5,129 nt of DNA, from positions 1 through 5,129 of the forward strand of contig JAQULX010000258.1 of the NCBI GenBank assembly GCA_028718465.1, read 5' to 3'. Every line of letters begins with the position of its first letter. Within the stretch, counting starts at the first letter, position 1. The position numbers were made by a program, and so were the translations under genes. Positions 1-5,129 of the stretch are shown piece by piece. The stretch is from Dehalococcoidales bacterium (lineage in GTDB: Bacteria > Chloroflexota > Dehalococcoidia > Dehalococcoidales > UBA3254). The notes under the pieces were generated by a model that was not told the origin of the DNA, did no database searches, and worked only from the letters and a program-made list of their open reading frames with translations.

Positions 1-570
1 ACCATCGATCTCTCTCCCTCCGACATGTTCAGCCGACCCTGGGACTGGATTATCAGGCCGGAAATTTTGACCTACTGGATAGAGCCGCATTACCTGGCGA
101 TGATAAGTCCGACTATCTGGGCATTAATTATTCCGGCTATATCTTTTGCCATTTATCGAGCATTCAGAGGCGATAGTCCCGCCCTGCTGGCAGTATTATG
201 GTTCGCCTTTACCTGCCTGGTATGGATACCCATTAGCCTGATTACAGACAGAATAAGCTATATCTACTATTTTTATCCGTCGGTCGGGTCAGTATGTCTA
301 TCGATCGCAATAATGGCCGGTGCGCTGGACTCTCTGTCTGACCAAACTGGCCAAAACAGGACTGTCTCCAAGTTGATTGCTGCCGCATTGCCGCTGTATA
401 TACTTCTTCACCTGGGGGCTTTCGTGCTGCTCTCGCCAATAGCTTATATCTGGAAACTCCCTCTGGCAGTAGCAGCATATCTGGTAGCGCGTCACTGCCT
501 CTCAGTCTCCCACTACATCGCCATGGAAGACACTTCCCGCAAAAGGAGCATTACAGGAGAAGGGCTATAA
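1..570 (+). CDS. PMT-family (GT39-like) membrane glycosyltransferase, C-terminal part only
   Basis: The reading frame is open to the left edge, so the start lies outside the window; 189 residues are visible. The ATG at 25 is unlikely to be the true start, because the residues before it (ending S-P-S-D) continue naturally into the F-SRPWDW segment. That segment and the following Y-W-I-E-P resemble the lumenal/periplasmic part before the last membrane helices of protein-mannosyltransferase-like enzymes. Four to five hydrophobic segments follow (roughly codons 33-52, 61-82, 87-108 and 126-160), with an R-I-S-Y-I-Y-Y-F-Y-P stretch typical of this C-terminal block. The family transfers sugar from a polyprenyl-phosphate-sugar donor to protein or glycan on the outer face of the membrane; the substrate here is unknown. 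The protein ends in a short basic/polar cytoplasmic tail. Its stop codon lies one base before the next gene, so the two are very probably an operon. The family call is from remembered motifs, so GT39-like rather than GT39 is the safe wording. Confidence 0.72.
   Translation, partial: TIDLSPSDMFSRPWDWIIRPEILTYWIEPHYLAMISPTIWALIIPAISFAIYRAFRGDSPALLAVLWFAFTCLVWIPISLITDRISYIYYFYPSVGSVCLSIAIMAGALDSLSDQTGQNRTVSKLIAAALPLYILLHLGAFVLLSPIAYIWKLPLAVAAYLVARHCLSVSHYIAMEDTSRKRSITGEGL
555..564 (+). promoter_or_regulatory. Ribosome binding site that fixes the GTG start at 572
   Basis: AGGAGAAGGG lies inside the last codons of the upstream gene and ends 7 bases before GTG at 572. No in-frame ATG occurs near this GTG (the first in-frame Met is residue 95, far inside the protein), so the site decides the start. 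The upstream stop at 568-570 falls between the site and the GTG, which is typical of translational coupling. Confidence 0.75.
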
Positions 571-571
571 A

Positions 572-1837
572 GTGAAACAGGCCGGGGCAGAAGAGTCTAT
601 TCTGACAATCATCAAGGGCAAATGGCAGATTGCCCTGCTGATTTTAGCTCAAGCAGTCATTTTTTTAGTAATCTTCCAGGGAGACCTTTACGGTTCTGCC
701 TTGCGCGAAGATTTTACCCTGGATTTCTATTACTCATCACTGATAACCCACAGCATCTGGCCTTACCGGGATTTCGCGGTTGAATATCCACCATTAGCCC
801 TGCTCTTTATTACCTTACCCAGACTGATAGCTTCACATCTGTCATCTTATATCATGGTATACGCCGGACAACTTCTGGTCTTCGATCTAATCGCAATGTA
901 CTTTATAGCTTCCCTATGCCAGATACTGAAAATAAACCAGTGGAAAACGCTTGGCATCTACACTCTGGCGTTACTGGCAATCGGGCCAATCATAGTATTC
1001 CGTTTTGACCTCATTCCGGCTGTTACCACCCTGGCAGCGGTTTACACGCTTATCAGGGGACATCACAAATTAGCATGGGGACTGCTGGCTGTGGGAGCCC
1101 TGATTAAAATTTATCCGCTAATACTGGCCCCAATTTTTCTGATCTATCAGCTATCCCGCAATCAGAGACGGGAGGCAGTGATGGGAATGACCACATTCGT
1201 GATAACCGGAATTGTTCTGCTCCTCCCGGCGGTTATTTTAAGTCCCGGAGGATTATGGGATTCCATCGCCTATCATGCGCAGCGAGGGTTACAAATCGAG
1301 AGCACTTACGCCTCGATACTGGAACTGCTATATGCGTTTGGAATAATCGATCTTGATTTTAGATTTAGCTCCGGCTCGATAAATCTGGTCTCACCTTTGG
1401 CAGACATCATCGGGGGATTTTCTTTCGTAGTCACGACGATAGGTCTATTAACAATATACTGGTTATTTTTTAAAAAGGTCAGAAAAGCTAGCGGGACTGA
1501 CGATCATGCTATAGCTACAGGGAATGATGCGGCTTTGTTAATAAACTATTTCGCGATAACCATCCTCGTTTTTATACTTACCAGCAAAGTCTTTTCGCCA
1601 CAATACATTATCTGGATACTGCCGTTTATCCCGCTCATAACCGGCAAATGGCGCAATGTGTGCTGTCTGCTGTTCATCATGGTTGGGCTGATGACTTTCT
1701 TCATTTATCCCAAATACTATGCTGGAATAGAGCATAGTGAGTTGATCACATTAGGGATGCTGGTGGTGAGAAACATTGTTTTAATAATAATGACAATATT
1801 GATCATAAAGTTTAATTTCAGGCTGTTAAATTCCTAA
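572..1837 (+). CDS. GT87/DUF2029-like polytopic glycosyltransferase
   Basis: A complete 421-residue integral membrane protein with about ten or more hydrophobic segments. It carries motifs I associate with the GT87 (DUF2029, PimE/PIG-M-like GT-C) family. These are Y-R-D-F followed by E-Y-P-P at residues 65-74 in the first large outer loop, F-R-F-D-L at 143-147, G-A-L-I-K-I-Y-P at 175-182, H-A-Q-R-G-L-Q-I-E-S at 235-244, and F-S-P-Q-Y at 341-345 near the C-terminal helices. The acidic residues D67 and E71 of the first loop are the best catalytic candidates. Family members use polyprenyl-phosphate sugars, often mannose or arabinose, at the outer face of the membrane; donor and acceptor here cannot be read from sequence. 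The GTG start is supported by the site at 555-564. The gene follows another membrane glycosyltransferase by one base, suggesting a shared envelope-glycan or glycoprotein pathway. Composition is AT-richer than the flavoenzyme gene: 1441-1500 holds 20 G/C in 60. A general GT-C protein of another family is the alternative. Confidence 0.8.
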   Translation: MKQAGAEESILTIIKGKWQIALLILAQAVIFLVIFQGDLYGSALREDFTLDFYYSSLITHSIWPYRDFAVEYPPLALLFITLPRLIASHLSSYIMVYAGQLLVFDLIAMYFIASLCQILKINQWKTLGIYTLALLAIGPIIVFRFDLIPAVTTLAAVYTLIRGHHKLAWGLLAVGALIKIYPLILAPIFLIYQLSRNQRREAVMGMTTFVITGIVLLLPAVILSPGGLWDSIAYHAQRGLQIESTYASILELLYAFGIIDLDFRFSSGSINLVSPLADIIGGFSFVVTTIGLLTIYWLFFKKVRKASGTDDHAIATGNDAALLINYFAITILVFILTSKVFSPQYIIWILPFIPLITGKWRNVCCLLFIMVGLMTFFIYPKYYAGIEHSELITLGMLVVRNIVLIIMTILIIKFNFRLLNS

Positions 1838-1894
1838 CAGGAAGAACATAAATACTGACTCATCAAGACACATCATATAGCAACAGGGCATCCT

Positions 1895-2302
1895 TTACCT
1901 CACATTCACATTCAGGGTGAAGTAGTCCGCGGCCGGGGCATCCGGATCGTTGGCCGGACGGTATTCCAGAGATAAGGTGCTTTCGCCTGATTTGAATGTC
2001 GTGAAGGTCCAGGTCTGATAGTTCATGGTCCGGGGAGGTTCATCCCTCAATCCCTGGTCGTAGCCGGTCTGTTTTATGACATCTTTATCGCTTATGACGG
2101 CTGCTTCGCTCCATCTATAGTCAGTTGCGGTTGGAGCCGATTCCAGCGTCACGACCAGAGTGCCGAACATCGCCATCCTGACTTCTTTACCGTTGGATGA
2201 CCTGCCCACGGAGAGGTACTGGGCCGGCGCCGAGAGGCAGGCGGGCATCGATAATATGAAAACCGCCGCCAGGACCATGACGACTATTCTGGTTATCAAC
2301 AT
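1895..2302 (-). CDS. Exported chagasin-like (inhibitor I42 family) protein, probable lipoprotein
   Basis: 135 residues. Residues 1-27 form a signal sequence: a short n-region with R5, a hydrophobic core, then S-M-P-A-C with C22 as a possible lipidation site. The -3 residue is Met instead of the usual Leu, and cleavage by signal peptidase I after A27 is the alternative. The mature part follows the beta-rich chagasin pattern. There is V-T-L-E then a loop ending D-Y-R-W at 61-64 (place of the NPTTGY-x-W loop), then W-T-F-T-T-F-K-S-G-E-S-T-L-S-L-E-Y at 98-114, then R115-P116 (place of the RPW loop), and a final F-T-L-N-V-N-V strand. Chagasins block papain-type cysteine peptidases by inserting three loops. 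Here two loops are degenerate: no N or G in the first, no G-x-G in the second. Inhibition is therefore uncertain. GAGG at 2308-2311 (minus strand) sits 5 bases before the ATG and supports this start. The gene is monocistronic and convergent with the glycosyltransferases, with 57 bases between and no clear terminator. Confidence 0.68.
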   Translation of the reverse strand: MLITRIVVMVLAAVFILSMPACLSAPAQYLSVGRSSNGKEVRMAMFGTLVVTLESAPTATDYRWSEAAVISDKDVIKQTGYDQGLRDEPPRTMNYQTWTFTTFKSGESTLSLEYRPANDPDAPAADYFTLNVNVR

Positions 2303-2328
2303 GCAGGCCTCATAATACTTTTACGAAT

Positions 2329-2357
2329 ATTGTAAATACTAAGCGGAAGGAAATCAA
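2329..2357 (-). promoter_or_regulatory. Candidate sigma70-type promoter of the chagasin-like gene
   Basis: On the minus strand, TTGATT (2357-2352) and TACAAT (2334-2329) are separated by 17 bases. Each box is close to the sigma70 consensus (TTGACA, TATAAT) at the ideal spacing. Transcription would begin near 2322, giving a leader of about 20 nt that contains the GAGG ribosome binding site. This is by-eye matching only; no experiment supports it. Confidence 0.5.
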
Positions 2358-2360
2358 ATG

Positions 2361-2470
2361 GGGTATGGTGAGAGTGGGGAGAAGGATGATTAAGGATTAA
2401 GGATTGATGAAGGAGAGAAGGAGACCGGATTACGGATCGAGCACGGGATGGAGGAAAAGGGGGAACGGGG
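2361..2470 (+). other. Purine-rich intergenic tract
   Basis: By count, 87 of 110 bases are A or G on the plus strand, with G-runs such as GGGG (2376-2379), GGGGG (2459-2463) and GGGG (2467-2470). No supported gene lies here. It sits between the two divergent promoter candidates. The function is unknown; it could be simple-sequence drift or a spacer. Confidence 0.55.
2388..2405 (+). repeat. Short tandem repeat, GATTAAG units
   Basis: Two exact adjacent copies of GATTAAG (2388-2394 and 2395-2401) are followed by a partial third, GATT. Related AAGGAT and GATGAAGGA words flank them. It is a small array inside the purine-rich tract, of a kind that can vary in copy number by slippage. Confidence 0.7.
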
Positions 2471-2513
2471 CCCGGTAATCAAAATACCCATGATATCTAC
2501 GCATTACTCTTTA

Positions 2514-2542
2514 TTGATAGTGTAAGTATCCAGCCTTAGCAT
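2514..2542 (+). promoter_or_regulatory. Candidate promoter for the flavoenzyme transcript
   Basis: TTGATA (2514-2519) and TAGCAT (2537-2542) are 17 bases apart. The -35 box matches consensus at 5 of 6 positions and the -10 box at 4 of 6. Predicted initiation near 2549 falls just before the first leader hairpin (from 2553), which makes the assignment more coherent. It would produce a 5' leader of about 175 nt. Confidence 0.4.
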
Positions 2543-2552
2543 GAATTTGTGA

Positions 2553-2683
2553 GGGGAAGTTATCGGTACAGGAATTTCCGTTTCTCTGTAAGGTCCTTCC
2601 CCACCCCGGGATTCTTCGGGGCACCCGGAGGGTATCAGCCCGCCGCTGATATTCGCGGAAGCGGAGTCAAGGAACGGCGGGCT
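2553..2683 (+). promoter_or_regulatory. Candidate structured RNA leader (unassigned, possible cis-regulator)
   Basis: Consecutive complementary segments cover most of this stretch. GGGGAAG 2553-2559 pairs with CTTCCCC 2596-2602, enclosing TACAG 2567-2571 with CTGTA 2586-2590. CCCCG 2604-2608 pairs with CGGGG 2617-2621. TATCAG 2633-2638 pairs with CTGATA 2646-2651. TTCGC 2652-2656 pairs with GCGGA 2661-2665 (one G-T wobble), closing the GNRA-type tetraloop GGAA. The whole 7-base loop of the fourth hairpin, CCCGCCG (2639-2645), is complementary to CGGCGGG at 2675-2681. This gives either a pseudoknot or, with flanking bases, a competing 9-bp stem (2637-2645 with 2675-2683). The element ends 27 bases before the ribosome binding site of the flavoenzyme gene. 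I cannot match it to a known riboswitch class. Pairings were read by eye; folding energy and conservation are unknown, and GC-rich DNA gives chance stems. Confidence 0.4.
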
Positions 2684-2710
2684 CCAGCACAACAGATAGA
2701 AGGGAAATAC

Positions 2711-2716
2711 AGGAGG
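2711..2716 (+). promoter_or_regulatory. Ribosome binding site of the flavoenzyme gene
   Basis: AGGAGG, a perfect Shine-Dalgarno core, lies 7 bases before the ATG at 2724, fixing that start. It is part of TACAGGA (2708-2714), which also occurs at 2567-2573. The segment CTGTA (2586-2590) could therefore pair with either copy, the second pairing partly covering this site. Confidence 0.85.
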
Positions 2717-2723
2717 TAAGAGG

Positions 2724-4694
2724 ATGGAGTTTCGCACATTATTGTCGCCAATCAATATCGGCTCTATGCAGGTGAAGAACCGCCTGGCGGTGCCGCCCAT
2801 GGGCACGAATTACGCCAATGCGGACGGCTCGATTTCGGAGCAGTTTATGGACTACTGGCTAGCCCGGGCCAGGGGAGGCTTCGGCCTTCTGATTGTCGAG
2901 GTCACCGCCATCGATCCGGGAGGCAAAGCTATTCCCAACCAGCCGGGGATCTGGGATGACAGCTTCATCCAGAAATGGAAGGAATTCACTGACAAAATGC
3001 ACCAGGCAGGGGCTAAAGTAGCGGTCCAACTGCACCATGCCGGCAGGCAGACTATGACTGCCATTACCGGAAGCCAGCCAGTCGCCCCTTCTCCGGTCGC
3101 CTGCCCGTTGGAGAAAGAGATGCCCCGCGAGATGACCACGGCGGAAGTCTACTCCTTCATCGAAAAGTTCGGCGACAGCGCCCGCCGGGCCAGGGAAGCC
3201 GGTTTCGATGCCGTGGAGGTCCACGGCGCCCACGGCTACCTGGTGGCCCAGTTCATGTCCGGCCTGGCCAACAAGCGTCTGGATGAGTTCGGCGGGCCTT
3301 TCATTAACCGGATGCGCTTCCCCCTGGAGATCATCAAGAATATCCGCCGCAAGACTGGAGAGAGCTTCCCTATCATATTCCGGATCAGTGCTGACGAGAG
3401 GGTAGACGGAGGCCGGACCATCGAGGAGTCCCAGGCAGCCGCCCGCCTCCTGGAAGAGGCCGGGGTGAACGCCTTCCATGTCTCTACCGGTACTTATGAA
3501 AGCATGCAGTGGATCTGCGCACCTTCCATCGTGCCCATGGGTTTCCTGGCCGAGGATGCCGCCGCCATCAAGGAGGCGGTCAAGGTCCCGGTTATCGCTG
3601 TCGGCAGGCTGCATGACCCGGTACTGGCGGAAAACCTGCTGGCAATCGGGGCCGCCGATCTGGTCTCCGAGGGCAGGCAGTCCCTGACCGATCCGGAGTT
3701 CCCCAACAAGGTGGCCGCCGGCCAGCTTGAAGACATCGCCCCCTGTATTAGCTGTATGCAAGGCTGTTTGGGATATCTCTTTGATCCCAATCGGGGTAAA
3801 GTCACCTGCCTGGTCAATCCCTTCTGCGGCCAGGAGGGGACCATGAAGATCGAAAAGACTCAATCCCCCAGGAAGGTGATGGTGGTGGGGGGAGGTCCCG
3901 GCGGACTGGAAGCCGCCCGGATACTGGCCCAGAGAGGCCACCAGGTAACCCTGTATGAGAAGGGGAATACCCTGGGAGGAGCCTACCGGGTAGCCGCGGT
4001 ATCTCCGGGCAAGCAGGATATCCTGAAAGCCCTGCGATACTATATCCATATGGGTGAAAAACATGGAGTCAATTTCAAGCTGGGCACCGAGGTCACCCCG
4101 GGCCTGGTGGAAAAGGAACGCCCCGATGTGGTGGTGCTGGCTACCGGCAGCCAACCCTTCATTCCGGATATCCCCGGGATCAAGAAGCCCGGCATTCTCC
4201 TGGCTACCGACCTGCTGGAAGGGGAAAAGACCTGCTCCAATGTCAACAACAAGGTCCTCATCGTGGGAGGAGGCTTCGTGGGAGCGGAGACGGCCGACTT
4301 CCTGGCAGACTACGGCTACGACATCACCATCATCGAGATGATAGGCGATATCGCCACCGAGGAGCAGGGCTCAGTCCGCACATTCCTGATGGAGAGATTG
4401 AAGGAACATAACGTGAAAACGGTCCTGAACGCCAAAGTGACCGAATTCCTGGATGACGGGGTGGTCTATCAACAGGACAATCAGGAGAAGAGGCTGACCG
4501 GATTCGGGACGGTGGTGCTGGCCATGGGCTACCGGGCTTACAATCCCCTGGAGACTGCCCTCAAAGGGAAGGTGAAAGAGCTGTATGTGATCGGGGACGC
4601 GGTGGAAGCGCGCAAGGCCATCGACGCCATCGCGGAAGGGGCTAAGGCAGCGATAGCCGTGGCGGGGAAAGCCCGGGTAGGAACGTCCGTTTAG
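2724..4694 (+). CDS. NADH:flavin oxidoreductase, FMN/4Fe-4S/FAD type (dienoyl-CoA / enoate reductase, BaiCD-like)
   Basis: The protein has 656 residues, close to the roughly 640-670 usual for this family. Residues 1-335 form an old-yellow-enzyme TIM barrel: L-L-S-P-I-N-I-G-S near the start, V-P-P-M-G-T at 23-28, FMN-contact candidates Q102 and R220, H167-G-A-H170-G-Y172 (anion-binding pair and likely proton-donor Tyr), and G294-R295 and G317-R318 for FMN phosphate. Cys 341, 344, 348 and 362 (CX2CX3CX13C) should hold a 4Fe-4S cluster. An FAD dinucleotide fold follows (G-G-G-P-G-G at 389-394, E412, A-T-G at 473-475), then an NAD(P) fold (G-G-G-F-V-G-A-E at 515-522) and a closing FAD motif Y-V-I-G-D at 621-625. 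Electrons would pass from NAD(P)H via FAD and the cluster to FMN, which reduces an activated C=C bond (or runs in reverse, as a desaturase) in the cytoplasm. The substrate is not determinable, and no fatty-acid or bile-acid genes adjoin. The start is fixed by AGGAGG. It appears monocistronic and is GC-rich (3241-3300 holds 38 G/C in 60). Confidence 0.92.
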   Translation: MEFRTLLSPINIGSMQVKNRLAVPPMGTNYANADGSISEQFMDYWLARARGGFGLLIVEVTAIDPGGKAIPNQPGIWDDSFIQKWKEFTDKMHQAGAKVAVQLHHAGRQTMTAITGSQPVAPSPVACPLEKEMPREMTTAEVYSFIEKFGDSARRAREAGFDAVEVHGAHGYLVAQFMSGLANKRLDEFGGPFINRMRFPLEIIKNIRRKTGESFPIIFRISADERVDGGRTIEESQAAARLLEEAGVNAFHVSTGTYESMQWICAPSIVPMGFLAEDAAAIKEAVKVPVIAVGRLHDPVLAENLLAIGAADLVSEGRQSLTDPEFPNKVAAGQLEDIAPCISCMQGCLGYLFDPNRGKVTCLVNPFCGQEGTMKIEKTQSPRKVMVVGGGPGGLEAARILAQRGHQVTLYEKGNTLGGAYRVAAVSPGKQDILKALRYYIHMGEKHGVNFKLGTEVTPGLVEKERPDVVVLATGSQPFIPDIPGIKKPGILLATDLLEGEKTCSNVNNKVLIVGGGFVGAETADFLADYGYDITIIEMIGDIATEEQGSVRTFLMERLKEHNVKTVLNAKVTEFLDDGVVYQQDNQEKRLTGFGTVVLAMGYRAYNPLETALKGKVKELYVIGDAVEARKAIDAIAEGAKAAIAVAGKARVGTSV

Positions 4695-4715
4695 GAGAGG
4701 TGGACTACAGCATTA

Positions 4716-4742
4716 CGGGAGAGGGGGGTAGCCCCTCTCCCG
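4716..4742 (+). terminator. Strong hairpin between convergent genes, atypical terminator
   Basis: CGGGAGAGGGG (4716-4726) and CCCCTCTCCCG (4732-4742) form a perfect 11-bp stem around the 5-base loop GGTAG. It lies 21 bases after the flavoenzyme stop and before the end of the opposing gene, so it could end or protect transcripts from both sides. Neither strand has a T-run after the stem, so it is not a classical intrinsic terminator. A processing or stability stem, or a repeat-derived palindrome, are alternatives. Confidence 0.5.
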
Positions 4743-4785
4743 AAGATGCTTCGCCCGCTTTAACGGCCTCCGGCATGACGGCGAC
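4741..4785 (-). repeat. Degenerate dispersed-repeat-like intergenic segment
   Basis: Read on the minus strand, the segment runs from GTCATGCCGGAGGCCG through GGGCGAAGCATCTTCG. It follows the layout of widespread intergenic repeats of the GTCAT...GCGAAGCA(A)TCT kind that I recall from several bacterial lineages. It contains a small inverted repeat, CGAAG (4741-4745) and CTTCG (4749-4753), with a 3-base loop, and abuts the 11-bp hairpin. Only one copy is in the window, so repeat status cannot be shown here. Confidence 0.3.
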
Positions 4786-4790
4786 CGGAC

Positions 4791-5123
4791 CTACTCCTCT
4801 GCTTCGCCTCTCATATTGGACACCTCGGCCGGATCGTCCCGCAGCTCGATGCTGATGGTATCCCCGATGCCCCAGCAGCTCCGTATGGCGTGCAGAAACT
4901 CATTAAAGGAGATATCCACCTCCGCCGGTTCCGCATTCCTGTCCCGCAGCCAGTAACGCGCCCAGTCTAACAGGTTTTCCCGGTTCCGTAGCTTTTCCTC
5001 GAAACCTTCCAGGGTTTCCCGGGACACCTCGCTGACCTCGCTGCGCTCCTGGAAGGCAAATTCGAAGATGAGCCACTGTTTCATCACTGTGACCGGGTCC
5101 TGCACTGTGGGCATGTCCTCCAT
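4791..5123 (-). CDS. Hypothetical acidic protein, start uncertain at the right edge
   Basis: I do not recognise this protein. From the ATG at 5123 it has 110 residues: a short N-terminal part with V-M-K-Q-W-L-I-F-E-F (residues 13-22), a highly charged Glu/Arg-rich and probably helical middle (27-62, with L-L-D-W-A-R-Y-W-L at 51-59), then F-N-E-F-L-H-A-I-R-S-C-W-G-I-G-D (73-88) and a very acidic tail. There is no signal peptide and no membrane segment. The composition suits a small soluble cytoplasmic protein or a partner subunit. Only 6 bases lie upstream of the ATG in the window and they stay open in this frame with no ribosome binding site. The true start may therefore lie beyond the edge. 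Met4 has GGAGG only 2 bases before it, too close for a normal start. The gene converges on the flavoenzyme gene with a strong hairpin between. Coherent codon structure and the charge pattern argue for a real gene. Confidence 0.55.
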   Translation of the reverse strand: MEDMPTVQDPVTVMKQWLIFEFAFQERSEVSEVSRETLEGFEEKLRNRENLLDWARYWLRDRNAEPAEVDISFNEFLHAIRSCWGIGDTISIELRDDPAEVSNMRGEAEE

Positions 5124-5129
5124 GTAGGC

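Noticed and set aside
25..27. ATG at 25 as the start of the first gene
   Set aside because: No ribosome binding site precedes it, the frame is open to the edge, and the product would be a fragment of the family's usual length.
1823..1842. Terminator at the end of the GT87 gene: CTGTTA with TAACAG, or TTCCT with AGGAA
   Set aside because: The stems are only 5-6 bp and AT-rich, overlap the stop codon, compete with each other and have no T-tract.
2445..2470. G-quadruplex in the purine-rich tract
   Set aside because: Only three runs of three or more G lie close together; a fourth run at usual spacing is missing.
2604..2683. FMN riboswitch, suggested by ATTCTTCGGGGCA and AGCCCGCC words ahead of a flavoenzyme
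   Set aside because: The conserved core following that word in FMN riboswitches (GGGTGAAATTCCC and ACCGGCGGT, as I recall them) is absent, the order of elements is wrong, and no matching 3' closing strand is seen. An Infernal search with the FMN model would settle it.
2504..2806. Minus-strand open frame of 100 codons across the leader and the start of the flavoenzyme gene
   Set aside because: It overlaps the ribosome binding site and the start of a certain gene on the other strand, and its translation has no family resemblance.
2859..4154. Long open frame (431 codons) on the minus strand inside the flavoenzyme gene
   Set aside because: It lies wholly antisense to a gene with unmistakable family motifs, its translation is Gly/His/Gln-rich with no recognisable domain, and GC-rich third positions commonly create such frames.

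Overview
The window is bacterial chromosomal DNA. It has tightly packed genes, GTG and ATG starts preceded by Shine-Dalgarno sites, and sigma70-like promoter candidates. The gene content (a PMT-type and a GT87-type membrane glycosyltransferase, a chagasin-like secreted inhibitor, and an old-yellow-enzyme/FAD fusion with an iron-sulfur motif) would suit an anaerobic or facultative environmental bacterium. Chloroflexota (Dehalococcoidia-like) is my best guess, but this is an impression from protein style and not proven by any marker in the window.

Layout. (1) Positions 1-1837, plus strand: the 3' end of a PMT-like glycosyltransferase gene, then, one base after its stop, a complete GT87/DUF2029-like polyprenyl-phosphate-sugar-dependent glycosyltransferase starting at GTG. 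Both are polytopic membrane proteins and look translationally coupled. They probably build or decorate an envelope glycan. (2) Positions 1895-2302, minus strand: a small exported chagasin-like (inhibitor I42) protein, convergent with the glycosyltransferases and with its own promoter candidate. (3) Positions 2303-2723: a 421-base divergent intergenic region. It holds that promoter, a purine-rich tract with a short tandem repeat, a plus-strand promoter candidate, and a leader of about 170 nt rich in consecutive hairpins, including a possible pseudoknot. (4) Positions 2724-4694, plus strand: a 656-residue NADH:flavin oxidoreductase of the 2,4-dienoyl-CoA reductase / enoate reductase / BaiCD type, with FMN barrel, 4Fe-4S motif, and FAD and NAD(P) domains. 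(5) Positions 4695-4790: a strong GC-rich hairpin without a T-tract and a degenerate dispersed-repeat-like segment. (6) Positions 4791-5123, minus strand: an unrecognised acidic protein of 110 residues or more, running convergently and possibly continuing past the right edge.

The genes do not form one pathway. The glycosyltransferase pair is one unit, while the inhibitor, the flavoenzyme and the hypothetical protein each look like separate transcription units. Base composition shifts from AT-richer in the glycosyltransferases to GC-rich in the flavoenzyme. I see no CRISPR array, tRNA, rRNA, insertion sequence or complete mobile element. The most interesting non-coding signal is the structured leader in front of the flavoenzyme gene.
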